Source of the DNA: Aquatica leii
Lineage: Eukaryota > Arthropoda > Insecta > Coleoptera > Lampyridae
Direction: 5' to 3'
Assembly (NCBI GenBank): GCA_035610365.1
Contig: CM069433.1
Location: 180,064,882-180,128,881 of the forward strand
Length of the DNA: 64,000 bases
The notes under the pieces were generated by a model, which saw only the letters and a program-made list of their open reading frames with translations, was not told where the DNA came from and made no database searches. The translations under genes and the position numbers were made by a program. Below are positions 44,691 to 56,699 of this stretch, in pieces (position 1 is the first letter of the stretch; every line of letters begins with the position of its first letter).

Positions 44691-46050
44691 TAGTAATTTG
44701 TAATAATGCACCTATCAACTAGTAAAAACTCGTTGAATATACTTCCGCCATTTGTTTTTTTTAGAATATTTGGAATTTCCCTTCTGGAACGATTTACTGT
44801 TTCCACTAACGTAGTAGTTCATTTTGCCAACTGTTTTGCTAAACACAAGTTTCTAAAAAAGTTCTCAGTAGCAACATCCCTGCTTCTATTCAAATACGGT
44901 TCAATTAATTTTAAGGCAACGTGTTCAGTAAGACGTTGATTTGTAGGCCGTGCGTCATCCTTCTCTAGGTAAAGAAATGAATTTACTACATATGTGGAAC
45001 TTGAATTAGCAAAAACTTTATACCAAACTTATTTGGTTTGTTAGCGATATATTATGTGAAACGACATCTTTTTTTTTGACGACAGCAGTTGTTCATCAAT
45101 GGTAATGCTTTTCCCAGGCGTGTAACAGCTTCTGCAATTGGATATGAACCTGTTCCACACTTCTAACACTAAACAATATTTGTCATTCTTCAAATGCTTT
45201 ATTCCAGTGGATCTTAAAAACCTCGTAATGTCACGCGATATTGTTTCACTTAAAAAAACAAGTCTTTACACTTTTGACCATAAGCACGAGCACCATATTC
45301 CCCACGATCAAGTAAAACGGCAACAAAAACTTCAACTTCTAAAATAGATATGGTCCAATCATCATCTTCTAGCTGTTTCTTGGCCTTGGTTACAGTGCAG
45401 TTTGGAATATGCTTTAGAATATAATTGTCAATAAATAAATGGAATGCACTAAGTTTATGTTACGCTCCGTTTTGCAGAAAAAGCTGTCTCAGGATTTATA
45501 TTTTATTTCGTTGTTGTGCACGTCCAACATTATGCTTATTGATTCGGTTTTAGTGTTGGTTATCAAAGTTTTTGCAAAAAGCACTTTATAGTAGATTCCT
45601 TAATCCATAATAAAACAAATATATGCCAATAGTAATGCTTCATTACCAGGTAAAGTCCAACTGTATAGAATTATGGGTCCTTTGCAAAATAATTACACAA
45701 GAAGCTTTCTATATTATCATTCATTTCATCAATACGTCTGTGTTGTGTTGTGTGTGTTGCTTAAAACAATTTTTTAATGATATCAGATGCAGGTTTGTGT
45801 AAAAGTTTTTAAAACCTCATCTACGGCTGGCCAAATTAACTTTTCTTTGATAGCAAACCGCTCGCAAACCATAGTTGGCTCTTTGTGAGGTCGAAGTAAA
45901 TATTCTGTTTGCTATGGGTCTCTTCTGAAGTTTATCTTTGAGTGTTTGAAGTTGTTTCAAATTCTTAATATGTTTTCAGATGATCCTTTAGGATCATCGC
46001 TTAAAACATTGTTGCAAAAATAGCACATAGACAATTATTTGCCGAACAGT
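44690..46050 (-). pseudogene. piggyBac transposase fossil 2
   Basis: On the minus strand, in broken frames, are the N-terminal catalytic region (EVEVFVAVLLDRGEYGARAYG, abbreviated by VAVLLDRGEYGA, then SETISRDITRFLR), the phrase SCYTPGKSITIDEQLLSSK, KRCRFTQYIANKPNKFGIKF and then DVATENFFRNLCLAKQLAK, ending near RRREIPNIL. The DEQL segment carries a catalytic Asp. It belongs to a piggyBac lineage different from fossils 1 and 3. Many stops are present and the C-terminus is not seen. Confidence 0.75.
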
Positions 46051-46309
46051 GATACAATGAAACCAAACTTCAAATAATCTGCTCTGTACTGTGTACGTTT
46101 CATTTTATTTGTAGACAAAATTAATCTATTCAAATATACATATTAATATTAAAGAATATATTCCAGTTTGATTGCAATAAATACCCAGGTTTATTGCAAT
46201 TGGGACTGGAAATCCCCCGGTCGTCATTAAGTGACTCTGTAATTGAGGTAGTCGACCAGGACTCAAGACACGGTATATCTACAGGTAAGCTAAGTTATAC
46301 ACAACACGT

Positions 46310-47545
46310 AAGATGCAACTCCTGGAGTGCATCAGACAGAAAAAGAAAAGGCATTTCCTAGAAGAAATTTACAAAAGAAAAACAAATCCGGCAGTGTTAG
46401 AGATAATGGAAACAGTAGAATCTCTAAAAAACCTACACAAACAAATGATTAATATAGCAGAAGGAACAACAAACATCAAAAGGGAGTTAAAAGATATGGT
46501 AACAATAAGCCTAAAAAAATAGTAAACAATTTGAATAAGGACATAGTTAAAAGATTCCTCGAAGAACAAATGGGAAAAAATGAATATCGAAATGGATACA
46601 CAAACGGAAACGCAAACAAAAGATAAAGAAAACGGTATAGACAAAGAAATCCAAACGGTACAGTGGACAACAGACGGCAAAGAAAAGATAAACGATATAA
46701 ACAATATAAAAACATACGAAGAATGGATGCAAATTGCAGTTAAGAATGGACCGACAAGGTATACAAAAAAACAAAAATAGAAGAGGGGCACCCGTTGAAA
46801 GAAACAAAATCCACAAACACAGTATGGACTAGTACAAAAGAAGCGGAAGAAAACATAGGACCGCAAAAAATGATAAGCATTAATTTCCCTGAATTAAAAG
46901 ACGCTAACGGAGAAATATAAGTATTCGAAAAAGAATGAAAAACTTCAGTCAACCAGAAAACAACAACAACAAAAATAAATATTATTAAAATCAAATACGA
47001 GGAGGAGAAAATAGACATATAGAAAAAACTTGAAACACTGAAGGAAAAAATGAAGAGCATAAAACACAGCAAAGAAATACATATGCACTTATAGTAAAAA
47101 AATGGAGAATCGTATGAAAATACATTACAAAATATAAAAACAAGGTTACGTGGAAGAGAAGAAGCGGAAAAAATAGAAAAGGTCAAAAGTACCAAAGAGG
47201 GAAATTTACTAATAACCCTAGCGAAGGACAACGACACACTATCAAAACTGAACCAAATAATTGAAACAGACTACGAAGGAACAACAGTGGAAGCTAAAGG
47301 GGAAAGAATAAAAACAAAAAACATAATAATAAGAGGTATAGAGATACTAACCAACAAAGAAACAGTTAAAAACGCATTAAAAGATAATGGAGCCAAAGGT
47401 ACAATCCACATAGGTGAATTCCGACCGAACAGGAATCATATCAAAACTGTAACCGCAAGGCTTATAGAAGAAAAAGCGAACGAAATGATAAGGAAAACAA
47501 ATATTACCCTATGGAGAAAAAATCCACCTCTAAAAAATGTGAGGA
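46310..47545 (+). pseudogene. LINE ORF1 (Gag-like) remnant, R1/I-group type
   Basis: Plus-strand segments rich in Lys, Glu and Asn include an opening block (46313-46522), a block 46580-46780 with EEWMQIAVKNGPTRYTKK and a later block (47130-47545) with LRGREEAEKIEKVKSTKEG, NLLITLAKDND, KTKNIIIRGIE and EFRPNRNHIKTVTARL. This order (a nucleic-acid-binding coiled start, then an RRM-like half with KNIIIRGI and VTARL) is typical of ORF1 of R1/I-group non-LTR retrotransposons. No reverse transcriptase follows, because a piggyBac fossil takes over near 47590. The AT-poor antisense frames here are shadows. Confidence 0.6.
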
Positions 47546-47589
47546 CAAGGGGTGAAAATTTGGTGAAACAGCTACCTGGTTCAAAGGCT

Positions 47590-48882
47590 GTCACGAAGAA
47601 ATCAGATCCACTTGAAATCTGAAAGTATTTTTTCAAACAGCTGGAAATTTTTCTCGCGAGAGAGACACTGTTCCTACTAATATATTTGAGATTCAGGGTT
47701 TCTTTGAACTACTTTATATGGCCGGAATGCTAAAATCAAGTCGATTGCATGTGAGAGCTCCAAAAGAACTGACGTTGAAATTTTCCGATTGGCTATGTCA
47801 ATAAACAGATTTGAGTTTCTTCTAAGACATCTGAGATTCGATGATGCTGAAACACGGAGCGCAAAAAATTGGATAAACTAGCTCCTATCCGAAAAGTTTT
47901 CGATGCTTTTGTAAGCAACTGTAAAAACGCATACACTCCATTTCACTTTGTCACGATTGACGAGAAACTAGGGGCGTTTAGAGGACGTTGTGACTTTAGG
48001 CAATATATACCCAAGAAACCCAAGTATAGGATAAAAATATTTACGTTAATGGATTCAAAATGCTATTTTACATCCAATTTAGAAGTGTATGTTGGGAAGC
48101 AGGCTAATGGTCCTTATGCTCTAAGCAACTCTAGAAGTGCTGTAGTTCAGAGGTTATGTGAATTTATAAAAGGTTCCGGAAGAAACGTTGCTACTGATAA
48201 CTGGTTCACCAGTATTGATTTGTTAGAATCCCTCCTTGCTAATACAATAACGTTGCTAGGCACAATCCAGAAAAATAAAAGGGAGTTACCAGAAGAATTC
48301 TCTTGTCCACCGAAATCCCGTCTACTTCCTAGTATGTTTGCGTTTCGTGACAATGTAACACTTGTCTCTTAGAAATCCAAAGCCAATAAGAATGTATTCT
48401 TAGTATCAAGTCTTCATCACGACGATAATATAGATCAGGAAACGCAAAAACCTGAAATGATCGTAGATTACAATGCTACTAAAGGTGGCGTGGACACTGT
48501 TGACACGCTCTGCGCAGCATACAATTGTGCCAGAAATACTCGTAGATGGCAAATGATAATATTTTATTCTCTATTAAATATTGCAGGCTTAAATGCTATG
48601 GTGATTTATAACCGAAATACTCCTAATAGTAGCAAAAGAAGAGAATTTTTGCAAAATCTCTCATTTCAACTAGTCAATGACCACCTAGTTGAACGAGCCC
48701 TCACCTGCTTACTGAGACAGCTATCATCAAGAATACGAGAAATAACTGGATATGAAGAACTAGCACAAGGACCAGGACTGTCAGACGAAAACACTGATCC
48801 AAAAAGACGTCGTTGTAATTACTGCGACAGAAAAAAAAATAGACCGACCAAATACGGCACCTCGTATTGTACGTTAAAATGA
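47590..48882 (+). pseudogene. piggyBac transposase fossil 3, nearly complete C-terminal two-thirds
   Basis: The plus strand carries an N-terminal trace (EIQGFFELLYMAGMLKSSR, about 47690-47750) and then the open frame 47869-48372. That frame holds KLAPIRKVFDAFVSNCK, the TIDEKLGAFRGRCDFRQYI region with a catalytic Asp, and VATDNWFTSIDLLESLL with a second Asp. Frame 48457-48882 carries MIVDYNATKGGVDTVDTLC with the third acidic region and the start of the cysteine-rich tail (RRRCNYCDRKKN...YCTLK). A frame change lies near 47865 and a TAG at 48370-48372. It is the best preserved of the three piggyBac copies. No TTAA-flanked ends were identified. Confidence 0.85.
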
Positions 48883-48889
48883 TAGAATA

Positions 48890-49980
48890 TTTTATGAAAT
48901 CTATGTTTTTAGATATATATCTTTATGAGGGGTATATTTCAACTATTTAGCGACATTGCCAGATGTTCCCCAAATCTTAAAATTTGATTATTTTGTATTT
49001 ACGTCATTGTAGGAGTTTAATCTGAATATTGCTGGAGATAGGGACACTGCCGAAATTAGGGTCATTTATCTTAGATAATAATGTCCTTTTAGATCTGTGG
49101 AAGCTGAGGATGCATTTGAATCTTGATATTTGTCTAAATCTTTTGATGAGAAATTATTTGAATTCTGTTGTTCTTCTGACTGTAAGAAATTACTTGGTTT
49201 TTGTTGTCGTTATGGAATTGGGGAAGATGAAGAAGGAAAAGTTTTGTGTGCATATGTATTTGAAAAAAAAATTTTTTTATCAACGCGTTCGTCCTGATCT
49301 CTCCTTTTTTTCTGTTTTCGGCTGTACCAAGAAACAATCAAATCGAATACTCGAATACAAAGGAAACAAATGTAAACGAATCTACACATTGACACATTGA
49401 TTCTTTTGTCAACTTAAGGGGGACTCGAATCTTAAAGACAACAATCCACGTTGCTACCATTTACTAGGAAATGATTATCCAATAGAAATTTACCCACTCA
49501 CCTGAGTTTACTCTTATTCAATAACGAAAACTTTGTATTTCTATGGTAGGCAACCAACAATACATATACAAATTTTTTTCATTTAAAATAAATTGTAAAT
49601 TTAATAAATCACAGATATAACATTGTAATTAATTATGTACAAAACAGATATATGTGCAGATAAAAGTTTAAACCTATTATTTATATTTTTGAATTATACC
49701 CTATATTGAAGCATTATAATTGAAATAAAAAATCAAAAGAAACTTCTGCAAATTCAACGTACGTCGCTTCCCAGAAAGCTATCAATCAACAAATCAACTT
49801 AAATCTTAATTGCTTTCTTCAATATATATGGTTTACAAATATCATCATTGATGATGATGAATAAAAAAGCTAATACTACTATTAAACTTACTTTACAAAT
49901 ATTACTAATGAATATAATAATTGATTAAATTATTTCTTTAGTTACTACTTGTAAATCAACTAGCAACAAACTGAACGAAT
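48890..49980. other. No gene recognised
   Basis: An open frame 49029-49400 on plus (123 codons) is hydrophobic and repetitive in Leu/Val/Phe and does not match a family. Other frames in the same stretch are equally open. It is probably not a gene. Confidence 0.45.
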
Positions 49981-50104
49981 AAATTATAATTAAACAATAT
50001 TTACAATTTTCGAGAGTGGAGCTCTCGACCTTCTTGAAATTTTTAATTGGGAATGAAATTATCTGACCTGAAACTTGACGAGGTTTTCGGTCTTTACTTC
50101 CACA

Positions 50105-50400
50105 TGACAGGCCTAGTTCGATTAACTAACCTGGACCAACTACGATAACGATAGCAAAACCAATTTCCAACGACTACTGCAGAGGCTAGTTTCTAACGAC
50201 AACTGCGATAATTTGATATGACAATTTGCTACGGTTAGCTTCTAACGACAACTCCAATAACTTGATACGACAAATTGCAACGGTTAGCTTCTAACGACAA
50301 CTGCAAAGATTATTTCCAAACAACTAACGCAAAAGTTAACTTCTTCATGACAAATTTTAAAGGTTAACTCCTAACAACGATTGCAACCCAAATAAGCAAT
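50105..50400. repeat. Diverged 49-bp tandem repeat
   Basis: Clear units are 50188-50236 and 50237-50285, with a third from 50286. Each begins AGYTTCTAACGACAACTSC and ends GACAA-TTGCNACGGTT. Decayed units extend to both sides, with recurring AACGAC and GGTTAACTYCTAAC phrases. No coding role was seen. Confidence 0.75.
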
Positions 50401-53400
50401 CCCAACCATCGGTAATGTTAAACGATATGTCCTTCCAATTGTAATATTAAGCCATTCGACAAGCGAAATGTGCTTCCCAATAATCCACGTGCATCGAAGC
50501 TGAGGTTAGGTCTATTCTCGAATAATTTACAACATTTCGAATAGATCCCCCAGAAAAGCTACGGAAAATCAATATTTTAAATATTACCTATTTAGATGAT
50601 CAATTATTTACCAGTTTCTTTTTTACTACCAACTAACTAATTTCTAACTAGAATAACTAAATGAAATAAAATCAAATAAAATAAAATAAAACAGCTTGGT
50701 AAGCGACCAACTGGCACACGGCTCAACTCAGTTTTACTGCTTTTACCTGTGCTGTTTTTGTCAGTACTTTAATTGTCGTTATCAATTATTGTTCCATAGT
50801 AATTTCATTTTATCAGTGAATATTTATTAATTAAAAACGTCTTTATATTATAAGGAAGTATTATGTAAGTAAGTATGTAATTCTGTGTATGCGGATCATT
50901 TCATTATGGAAAGCAAAAATTAGTCACGACCCGATTAAATGAGATCTACTAGTGCCACACACTTTGGGAATCACTGCTGTGAAGGTATCACCACATCAAA
51001 AATACCTAAAATCAGTTCATACTTTTTTGGCGCCAAGATAAAAGGTACTATTTTGTTTAGCTGTGTTATCTGTGTTAAATGTCAGTGTATAACAACAAAA
51101 ATGTAATATAGTAATTTATATACATATAAATAACTTTTTAAAATAGTTTTTTTTACTTTTAATATATTAACATGAAGTAGAAAAACATTACGTTAATTAA
51201 AAAATTGAAATAAAAAAAGTTTTACTGACGTGATGTATGGAATTCGATTTAAGTAATAGTTATTTCATAATATAAAAATGCATTTGTGAGTGTGAGTATT
51301 AAGTAAATTACTTAATGCATTTTTTTTAGAATGAAACAATAAACAGCCATTCGAAAATTACGAAGAATTTCCATAAATTACTGCAATAAAACACGGACTA
51401 GTAAAAAATCAAGGTAAATTGCTATATCGATAGAGCTTCAGTCAATATGGTAATTGAAAGAGTTTACTTCAATGAAATATAAACAAGTTATATTTGTAAA
51501 GGATTGGTAAAGCAAATTGAATTTTCTCGTTTATAGGGGATTGATCAAACTCAACAAACGGTCTAATGCGATATTTTTTAAATAACTCCATTTTTAATAC
51601 TGTAAATAACAGCATTTCAATTACTATTACGTGTTTGTTTTTTAAATCGAAAATCAAATTTATGCTTTTAAAATAATTTGTTTATATATTTTTATTATAG
51701 AATTTTTGTATCTATAGGTACACAAACATTTTATTAGACAAATGGATTTTATACTGCAACGTGAATTACAAACCTCCGCATTTGTTCTGCTAAAATTTTT
51801 ATTAATGACTAGGTGTAGTGTGCGTTTTTAAATATTTGTATCAACTAATGTAAACAAAATGCTGCAAATAAAAAAATTAAGTGTATAAACAAAACGTTTC
51901 TTCTCCGCTTCAGGCCTTTCCCCATGCAGTAATTTTCGTCACTTAAAGAAGTTAAGTCAATTTATTCACAGTGTAATAAAAGTTTAAAGTTGCTCAATTT
52001 GCCTAAGTTTTCTAAGCAGTTTACATACCAACTACTCTTTTATACAAACCACACACTTTTGAGCACAATTTCCTAAACACGTCTCCAAGAATTCGTCCTG
52101 AATAAAATGCTTTCGTTTACCTACTCTAAAATAAAAGTAAGGTGCATCAGATTTTGGAAGCATCAACTTCAGTTGTTTAGTAAACAAGAACAGTACGCGT
52201 TAAGAAATATGAACTTTACGTTAGGTCGAGTAGACAAGTTGGGTGTAAATCGTTATCGATTAGGGTCCAGGATATAGCATGCAAAACGATGGAGCAGTGA
52301 CCTACAGCCTGGGGAATGTGCGTGCTAGTGTTTGCATCAGGTGATAAATAACACAAGGATTCCTTATCAAAATGATGAACGGCTATCAGGATTACAATGC
52401 ATTTCCTTTTAATATTGTGGTAGGCTCCCTCGCAACTGTTTAATTGTTCCTTAAACCAACTTCTAATGGATTACGTCAACTATTTCGTGCTTTATCACAA
52501 AAGAACGATATCTAACAATTAATTACTTTAAATATTACGTTGTGCTTTCAAACTTTTAAAAAGAATTCTTATAACAACATCCAAAGCCATTATTTTTTAT
52601 TTCTTTACAACGTAACAACCCAATTTCATTTATCATTCGCATTATCTTTGCTCTAGTAAATAATTTGGGTTAAAGTAACAATCTAATAAACAAACTTTTT
52701 ATTTAATTATAAACGACCATTCATGTAATATATATGTGAAAATATACTTAAAGTAAAGTACCCTCACAATATAAGGGAAAAATTAATTTTCATTTGCGAC
52801 ATGAATTATATCAATATAAGTAAATGTTATGTTTAATTAAGTTACTTTAATGATGTTTTAATTTCCGTTTTCAATTAAGAAATATTATGTAGCAACTTTA
52901 TTTTTTTTTAATAGGTTTAATATGCTTATGTGACTAATTATATTATATTTTCAAAACATAGTTAAAACGCGAAATTCGTTTATTTGCAAAATAAGTACTA
53001 CGAGTAAATCTAATACACAACAATCCTAATTATATAAAGTAAAGTTATCTTTGCATGTACAATTACGTACTACACTATTTTAACATTAACGTAATTAAAT
53101 AATTTTTTTACTATTTACTTTAATTCATTATTTCAGTTCTATTTTAATTTTTTTCAGCTACACTTTAAAACACTTTATGTAATCTGTGTAATTAACGTAA
53201 TTGAATTTAAAAAAAATATTGTTAAAAGAAAACTAAAAAGCATTCGGTTTTGCTCGACATACAAAAATGTAATTTAACGTAACGATAATATTAAATTTGT
53301 ACTAACAAAAAATTGTATTTCATGTCATTGTAATATTTCTCATTCTAAACTATTAATTTCGTACTTTGGTATAACGACGTTCCCGTGTATACTTTTCACT

Positions 53401-53970
53401 TGATTACCGTACTATAATTTATATACCTCACAATGTAAAGCAAACATGAATGATTATTTTTAAATTGCAGATGTACTACTTTTTTGCTTTATTCAAGTAG
53501 AAAATTAGGTTAAACAAGTACCTGTGGGTACACTTAGTTAATATTACTCTTAAAGTAGTCATTAGATGATGTATTATTCAAGAAACTAATTTTTTTAGTT
53601 GTAATATGCAGTTATTCTACATTAAAGTATATAAAAGTAATTACTACTATTATTTAACGTAATATAATAATTATTTACATAAAAACATTTTATAATAACG
53701 TACGGTGCAGTACAAATTTATTTAATTTAATTATATATGTTACCAGCAATCTGTATAATCAGGCATACCATACAATACCTAGGCAAGGTATAAAATACCT
53801 AGAGCGTCCAGGCAATGTATGCAATATTATGAATATTATTGTCCGTTACATATTTTACCAATGTCAATAGATTAACTTAGAAAACAAAAGAATTCTGTAA
53901 AAAATAAAAAGTAGGTCTACTGCCTATTTAAAATTGAATAAGTAAAAAAATATTTATTTATTCTAACACT
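50400..53970. other. AT-rich stretch, no gene seen
   Basis: About 3.6 kb of AT-rich sequence. A slightly GC-richer patch at 52190-52450 has no open frame with recognisable motifs. Confidence 0.5.
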
Positions 53971-53972
53971 TT

Positions 53973-54443
53973 TGTTACGAATTTATTATTAAAAACTAAT
54001 TTATTTAAACCACTAAAAATTATGTTTACTTATTCTAGAAATATGTACACTTTTAAATTAACCGAACTAACGAAATCTAATAATATTTAATGAAAACACT
54101 TATACTAATTTATGTATAACCGTTGTATAACACTATCACTTAAGATAAGATAACGTCCGCGGGTAGCTTCACACTTGTTTACACTAAAAATCACGTACAC
54201 GATTATTCTCGGTATATTTATCTAGACACACGCGTGCTAACGATTTATTTCCACTTTAATAATCTCCTTAACACTGCTGTATTCGCATTCCAGCAATAAT
54301 TGACCTACGATCTGTCTCGTCGGTATATATACACATACGGAAATCCTTCTCGAGCGTTCCTTATTTTTTGGTATATCTTCTAGAAGATGGATAACAGCTT
54401 CTAGAAGGGTCTTACATTTGCAAATAATTTCTCAAACGTTTCA
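53973..54443 (-). mobile_element. Solo LTR of the macrodomain gypsy family
   Basis: A 471-bp block from TGTTACGAATTTATT to CAAACGTTTCA aligns with the LTRs at 32063 and 38200 along its length. It has small insertions and many substitutions. TTCTAGAA is kept twice, and the TATA region and GGTCAATTATTGC follow. No internal element sequence is attached on either side. Flanking bases CTTT and CTAT could be a worn 4-bp target duplication. It is older than the element at 32063. Confidence 0.85.
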
Positions 54444-54694
54444 CTATTGATACTCTAAAGTGCATAAAGTTTTACTTTCAAGACATGAACACTTTTTAGT
54501 ATGGCAGTATTTTTTGTACGTTTTACAAATCCCTGACCTGTCTCTGTAGATTGCAGATTTGTAATTGTACGAAATGTCGTTTCTTCATTAGCGGTATCTT
54601 CTTTTTTAAGTATTTTTTTATGACAAACTGTGAACTGCTGTCTTAAATACAATATCTTTACAACACCTTGTTTTGTTCGGAGTTGATAAAGTAG

Positions 54695-55291
54695 AACATG
54701 TAATGTAACACGTAATGTAACAGTTACTGTAACATGGTTTTAAGTGGACGCTTTTGGCCGGACTCATTTAAGCATCCCGCAATCACTGAAATCTGTAGTG
54801 TTCGTCGAACTGTTTCACTAAATTAACACCATGTCGATTCCGCCTCTGATTGCTAGTGCTGCATATATTTTAATAGACAGTTTACTGGAAGATATGCGGC
54901 GAGAATTGATACCATTTTCTGCTTGCAGTTTTTGCCAGTAGTACCGAACCCGTTTCCTATTTTGGCCCATGCGTCGACTTTTAGAGGTTTTTTAAAGTAG
55001 TTTGGATCTTTAGGACCCGACAAAATTGGGGTCATTTTATATAATTCGATCAACTCCAATCGTTTCGCGTCAGACCACTCTGCCATGTTTGTACGTATAC
55101 ACACAAAATACTTATAACACGTCCACGAACCTACTACGAGCGCCTTTGTGTTCGTTGGAAAAACCGACAAGTTTCGGATCGCAGCGAACTGTTCACTCCA
55201 AGTTCAAAATGCGTTCGCGAACCAAGTTCGAACAGCGTACACACAACAAATTTTGTTACAGTAACTGTTACATTACATGTTACATTACATG
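54695..55291. mobile_element. Small inverted-repeat DNA element with a MADF-type gene
   Basis: Terminal inverted repeats of about 39 bp lie at 54695-54733 and 55253-55291. Each contains the phrase CATGTAATGTAAC repeated in tandem, followed by AGTTACTGTAACA. Between them, on minus, is a MADF-like protein gene. A short element with a MADF protein and no transposase looks like a deleted PIF/Harbinger derivative. That family assignment is inference, because the target duplication could not be read. Confidence 0.65.
54853..55170 (-). CDS. MADF/Myb-SANT-like domain protein, element-borne
   Basis: The listed frame has 105 codons, but the likely start is the internal MAEWSDAKRLELIELYK at about 55086. 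MADF features are an N-terminal helix with LIELYKMTPIL, a middle PNYFKKPLKVDAWAKIGN and a third helix KNCKQKMVSILAAY. These domains bind DNA and often accompany Harbinger transposases. No BESS motif is seen, and the frame ends soon after the domain, so a second exon may be missing. No relation to the other MADF gene (22652-24112) beyond the domain type was seen. Confidence 0.55.
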   Translation of the reverse strand: MSVFPTNTKALVVGSWTCYKYFVCIRTNMAEWSDAKRLELIELYKMTPILSGPKDPNYFKKPLKVDAWAKIGNGFGTTGKNCKQKMVSILAAYLPVNCLLKYMQH

Positions 55292-55319
55292 CTGTGTGGC
55301 AGCCGTGAGTACCCGGCTT

Positions 55320-56115
55320 TACAGTGGTACCCAATAGCGCAGCGGGAAATTTCTAGTGGTTTTGAGTATTTTCTCAGCTTGCTCTGTTAAATTTTCTTTG
55401 AAACTGACGAGGTTCTCTACAGTAAAGCGGTTTTTTGCACATAAAGGCCAAGCAACTTTAGAACCATAGCTTTCTGACTCGTTGTCTTTTTGGTACAAAC
55501 ACAGCACATGAGTGGAGAACTCAATAATTGCTGACGTTCTGCTACGAAATTCGGATCATCTAACGGTTGGCCATTTATCTCAGAAAGAAGATCTTTAATA
55601 TTCGCAGACTCATCAAGAATCGGGGAAGATGTTCTTTTGACAGATGAATGAATCGCTCTATTCTTCATTAGTTGCACAAATCGCAACCCATCAATCCAAC
55701 GTTCACTATCATTATTTTGCATCCAAGTTAGCATGTTTTCAATGTCCTGGTTTGCTCGTTTGACATTCCCCTAACTTTGGGAATGTCTAAGTTTGCCAGT
55801 AGTTGGAATAATTCACTATCAGCAACGTAGTATATAATATTATTATTAGGAGTATTCGTCGAACCGATAGTTCGACAAGTAAAGGTTTTTATGCATAAAA
55901 TAATCTTAAATTGTTGAAGGTTTGCTTTTATCTTTGCTTGAAATTTTAATTATGCCTTGTTTATTATTGGAGAACAAAAGGTCTTTGTATGTACTGCGAA
56001 AATGAGTGTAGTGTAACTTCTTTTCCTCTATTTCTGATTTTACCTGCTTAAGTAACTCCCATAACTCTTCTAATATTCTAATTGGTGCTGAGCACCTGAT
56101 TATATTACATTTCAC
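55320..56115 (-). pseudogene. KRBA2-like/Ginger-type integrase remnant
   Basis: The minus strand shows a start-like segment (about 56115-55910, ELWELLKQVKSEIEEKKL). Next is the end of an integrase core (55734-55620, ENMLTWMQNNDSERWIDGL, shown as LTWMQNNDSERWIDGLRF, and MKNRAIHSSVKRTS). A zinc-binding CCVC patch (about 55510) and a coiled segment (about 55440-55340, ENLTEQAEKILKTTRNFPL) follow. This order matches proteins annotated as KRAB-A domain-containing protein 2-like in arthropods, which carry a Ginger- or gypsy-derived integrase. Most of the core is missing. It is a relic. Confidence 0.5.
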
Positions 56116-56289
56116 TAAGGATGGATAAATTTTTGTCAGTGCGATGTGTTATTACAGTTCTTTTTGCAATAGATGGCTCACTGTACTGTGAGATAAATGG
56201 TTCGTTACTATAAGGTCATTAACAAAAAACATTAATTTTTAGAATCATGTTAAGTAGAAAAATAATACTTCTGGTATGATACAATGTTG

Positions 56290-56680
56290 AACAATAGATC
56301 AATTTGGCAGTAAGAAACGGTACTATGGGTGTAAACGCTGCTTTCCAAAACGTTGTATACCAGCTCCCACGCTGTAGAGACAAATAAAAAATAAAGGTTT
56401 ATAAAAATTAACACTTTCATTGCTTGGTATAGAAAATGAGCAAAAACTCAAATGTCGCATAAAAAAATTGCAAAAATATGTTTTTGCACCAAACCAAAAG
56501 ATTTACAGTCTATGGTGTTCCATTTCGATAAAGATTTAAGTATCAAGCAGAAATTTAATTGAGAAAAAAATTGTCCGGGCATAATTGGTTAAAAAACATG
56601 TTTCTAAAACGTCACCCAAACCTTAGTATAAGAATATCAACGACGACAACTAAATTTCAAATTATATCATCAAAACCAAC
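56290..56680 (+). pseudogene. Second pogo/Tigger-like transposase remnant
   Basis: Plus-strand translation at about 56565-56660 gives GHNWLKNMFLKRHPNLSIRIS. This matches the GKDWL-x-x-F-x-KR-[HN]-P-x-LSIRTPE phrase at the end of the second helix-turn-helix of pogo-like transposases. The preceding stretch (LQSMVFHFDKD) agrees with the same domain. No catalytic domain follows. It differs from the element at 7255 in sequence. Confidence 0.55.
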
Positions 56681-56699
56681 TGGGTCTGGCATAAAGGTT

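Noticed and set aside
46369-47237. Several long minus-strand open frames rich in Phe, Leu and Ser
   Set aside because: They are antisense to the LINE ORF1 remnant, whose Lys/Glu-rich codons give Phe/Leu-rich frames on the other strand. No family match.
49029-49400. 123-codon plus-strand open frame
   Set aside because: Low-complexity hydrophobic translation, competing open frames on both strands, no domain or neighbour supporting a gene.
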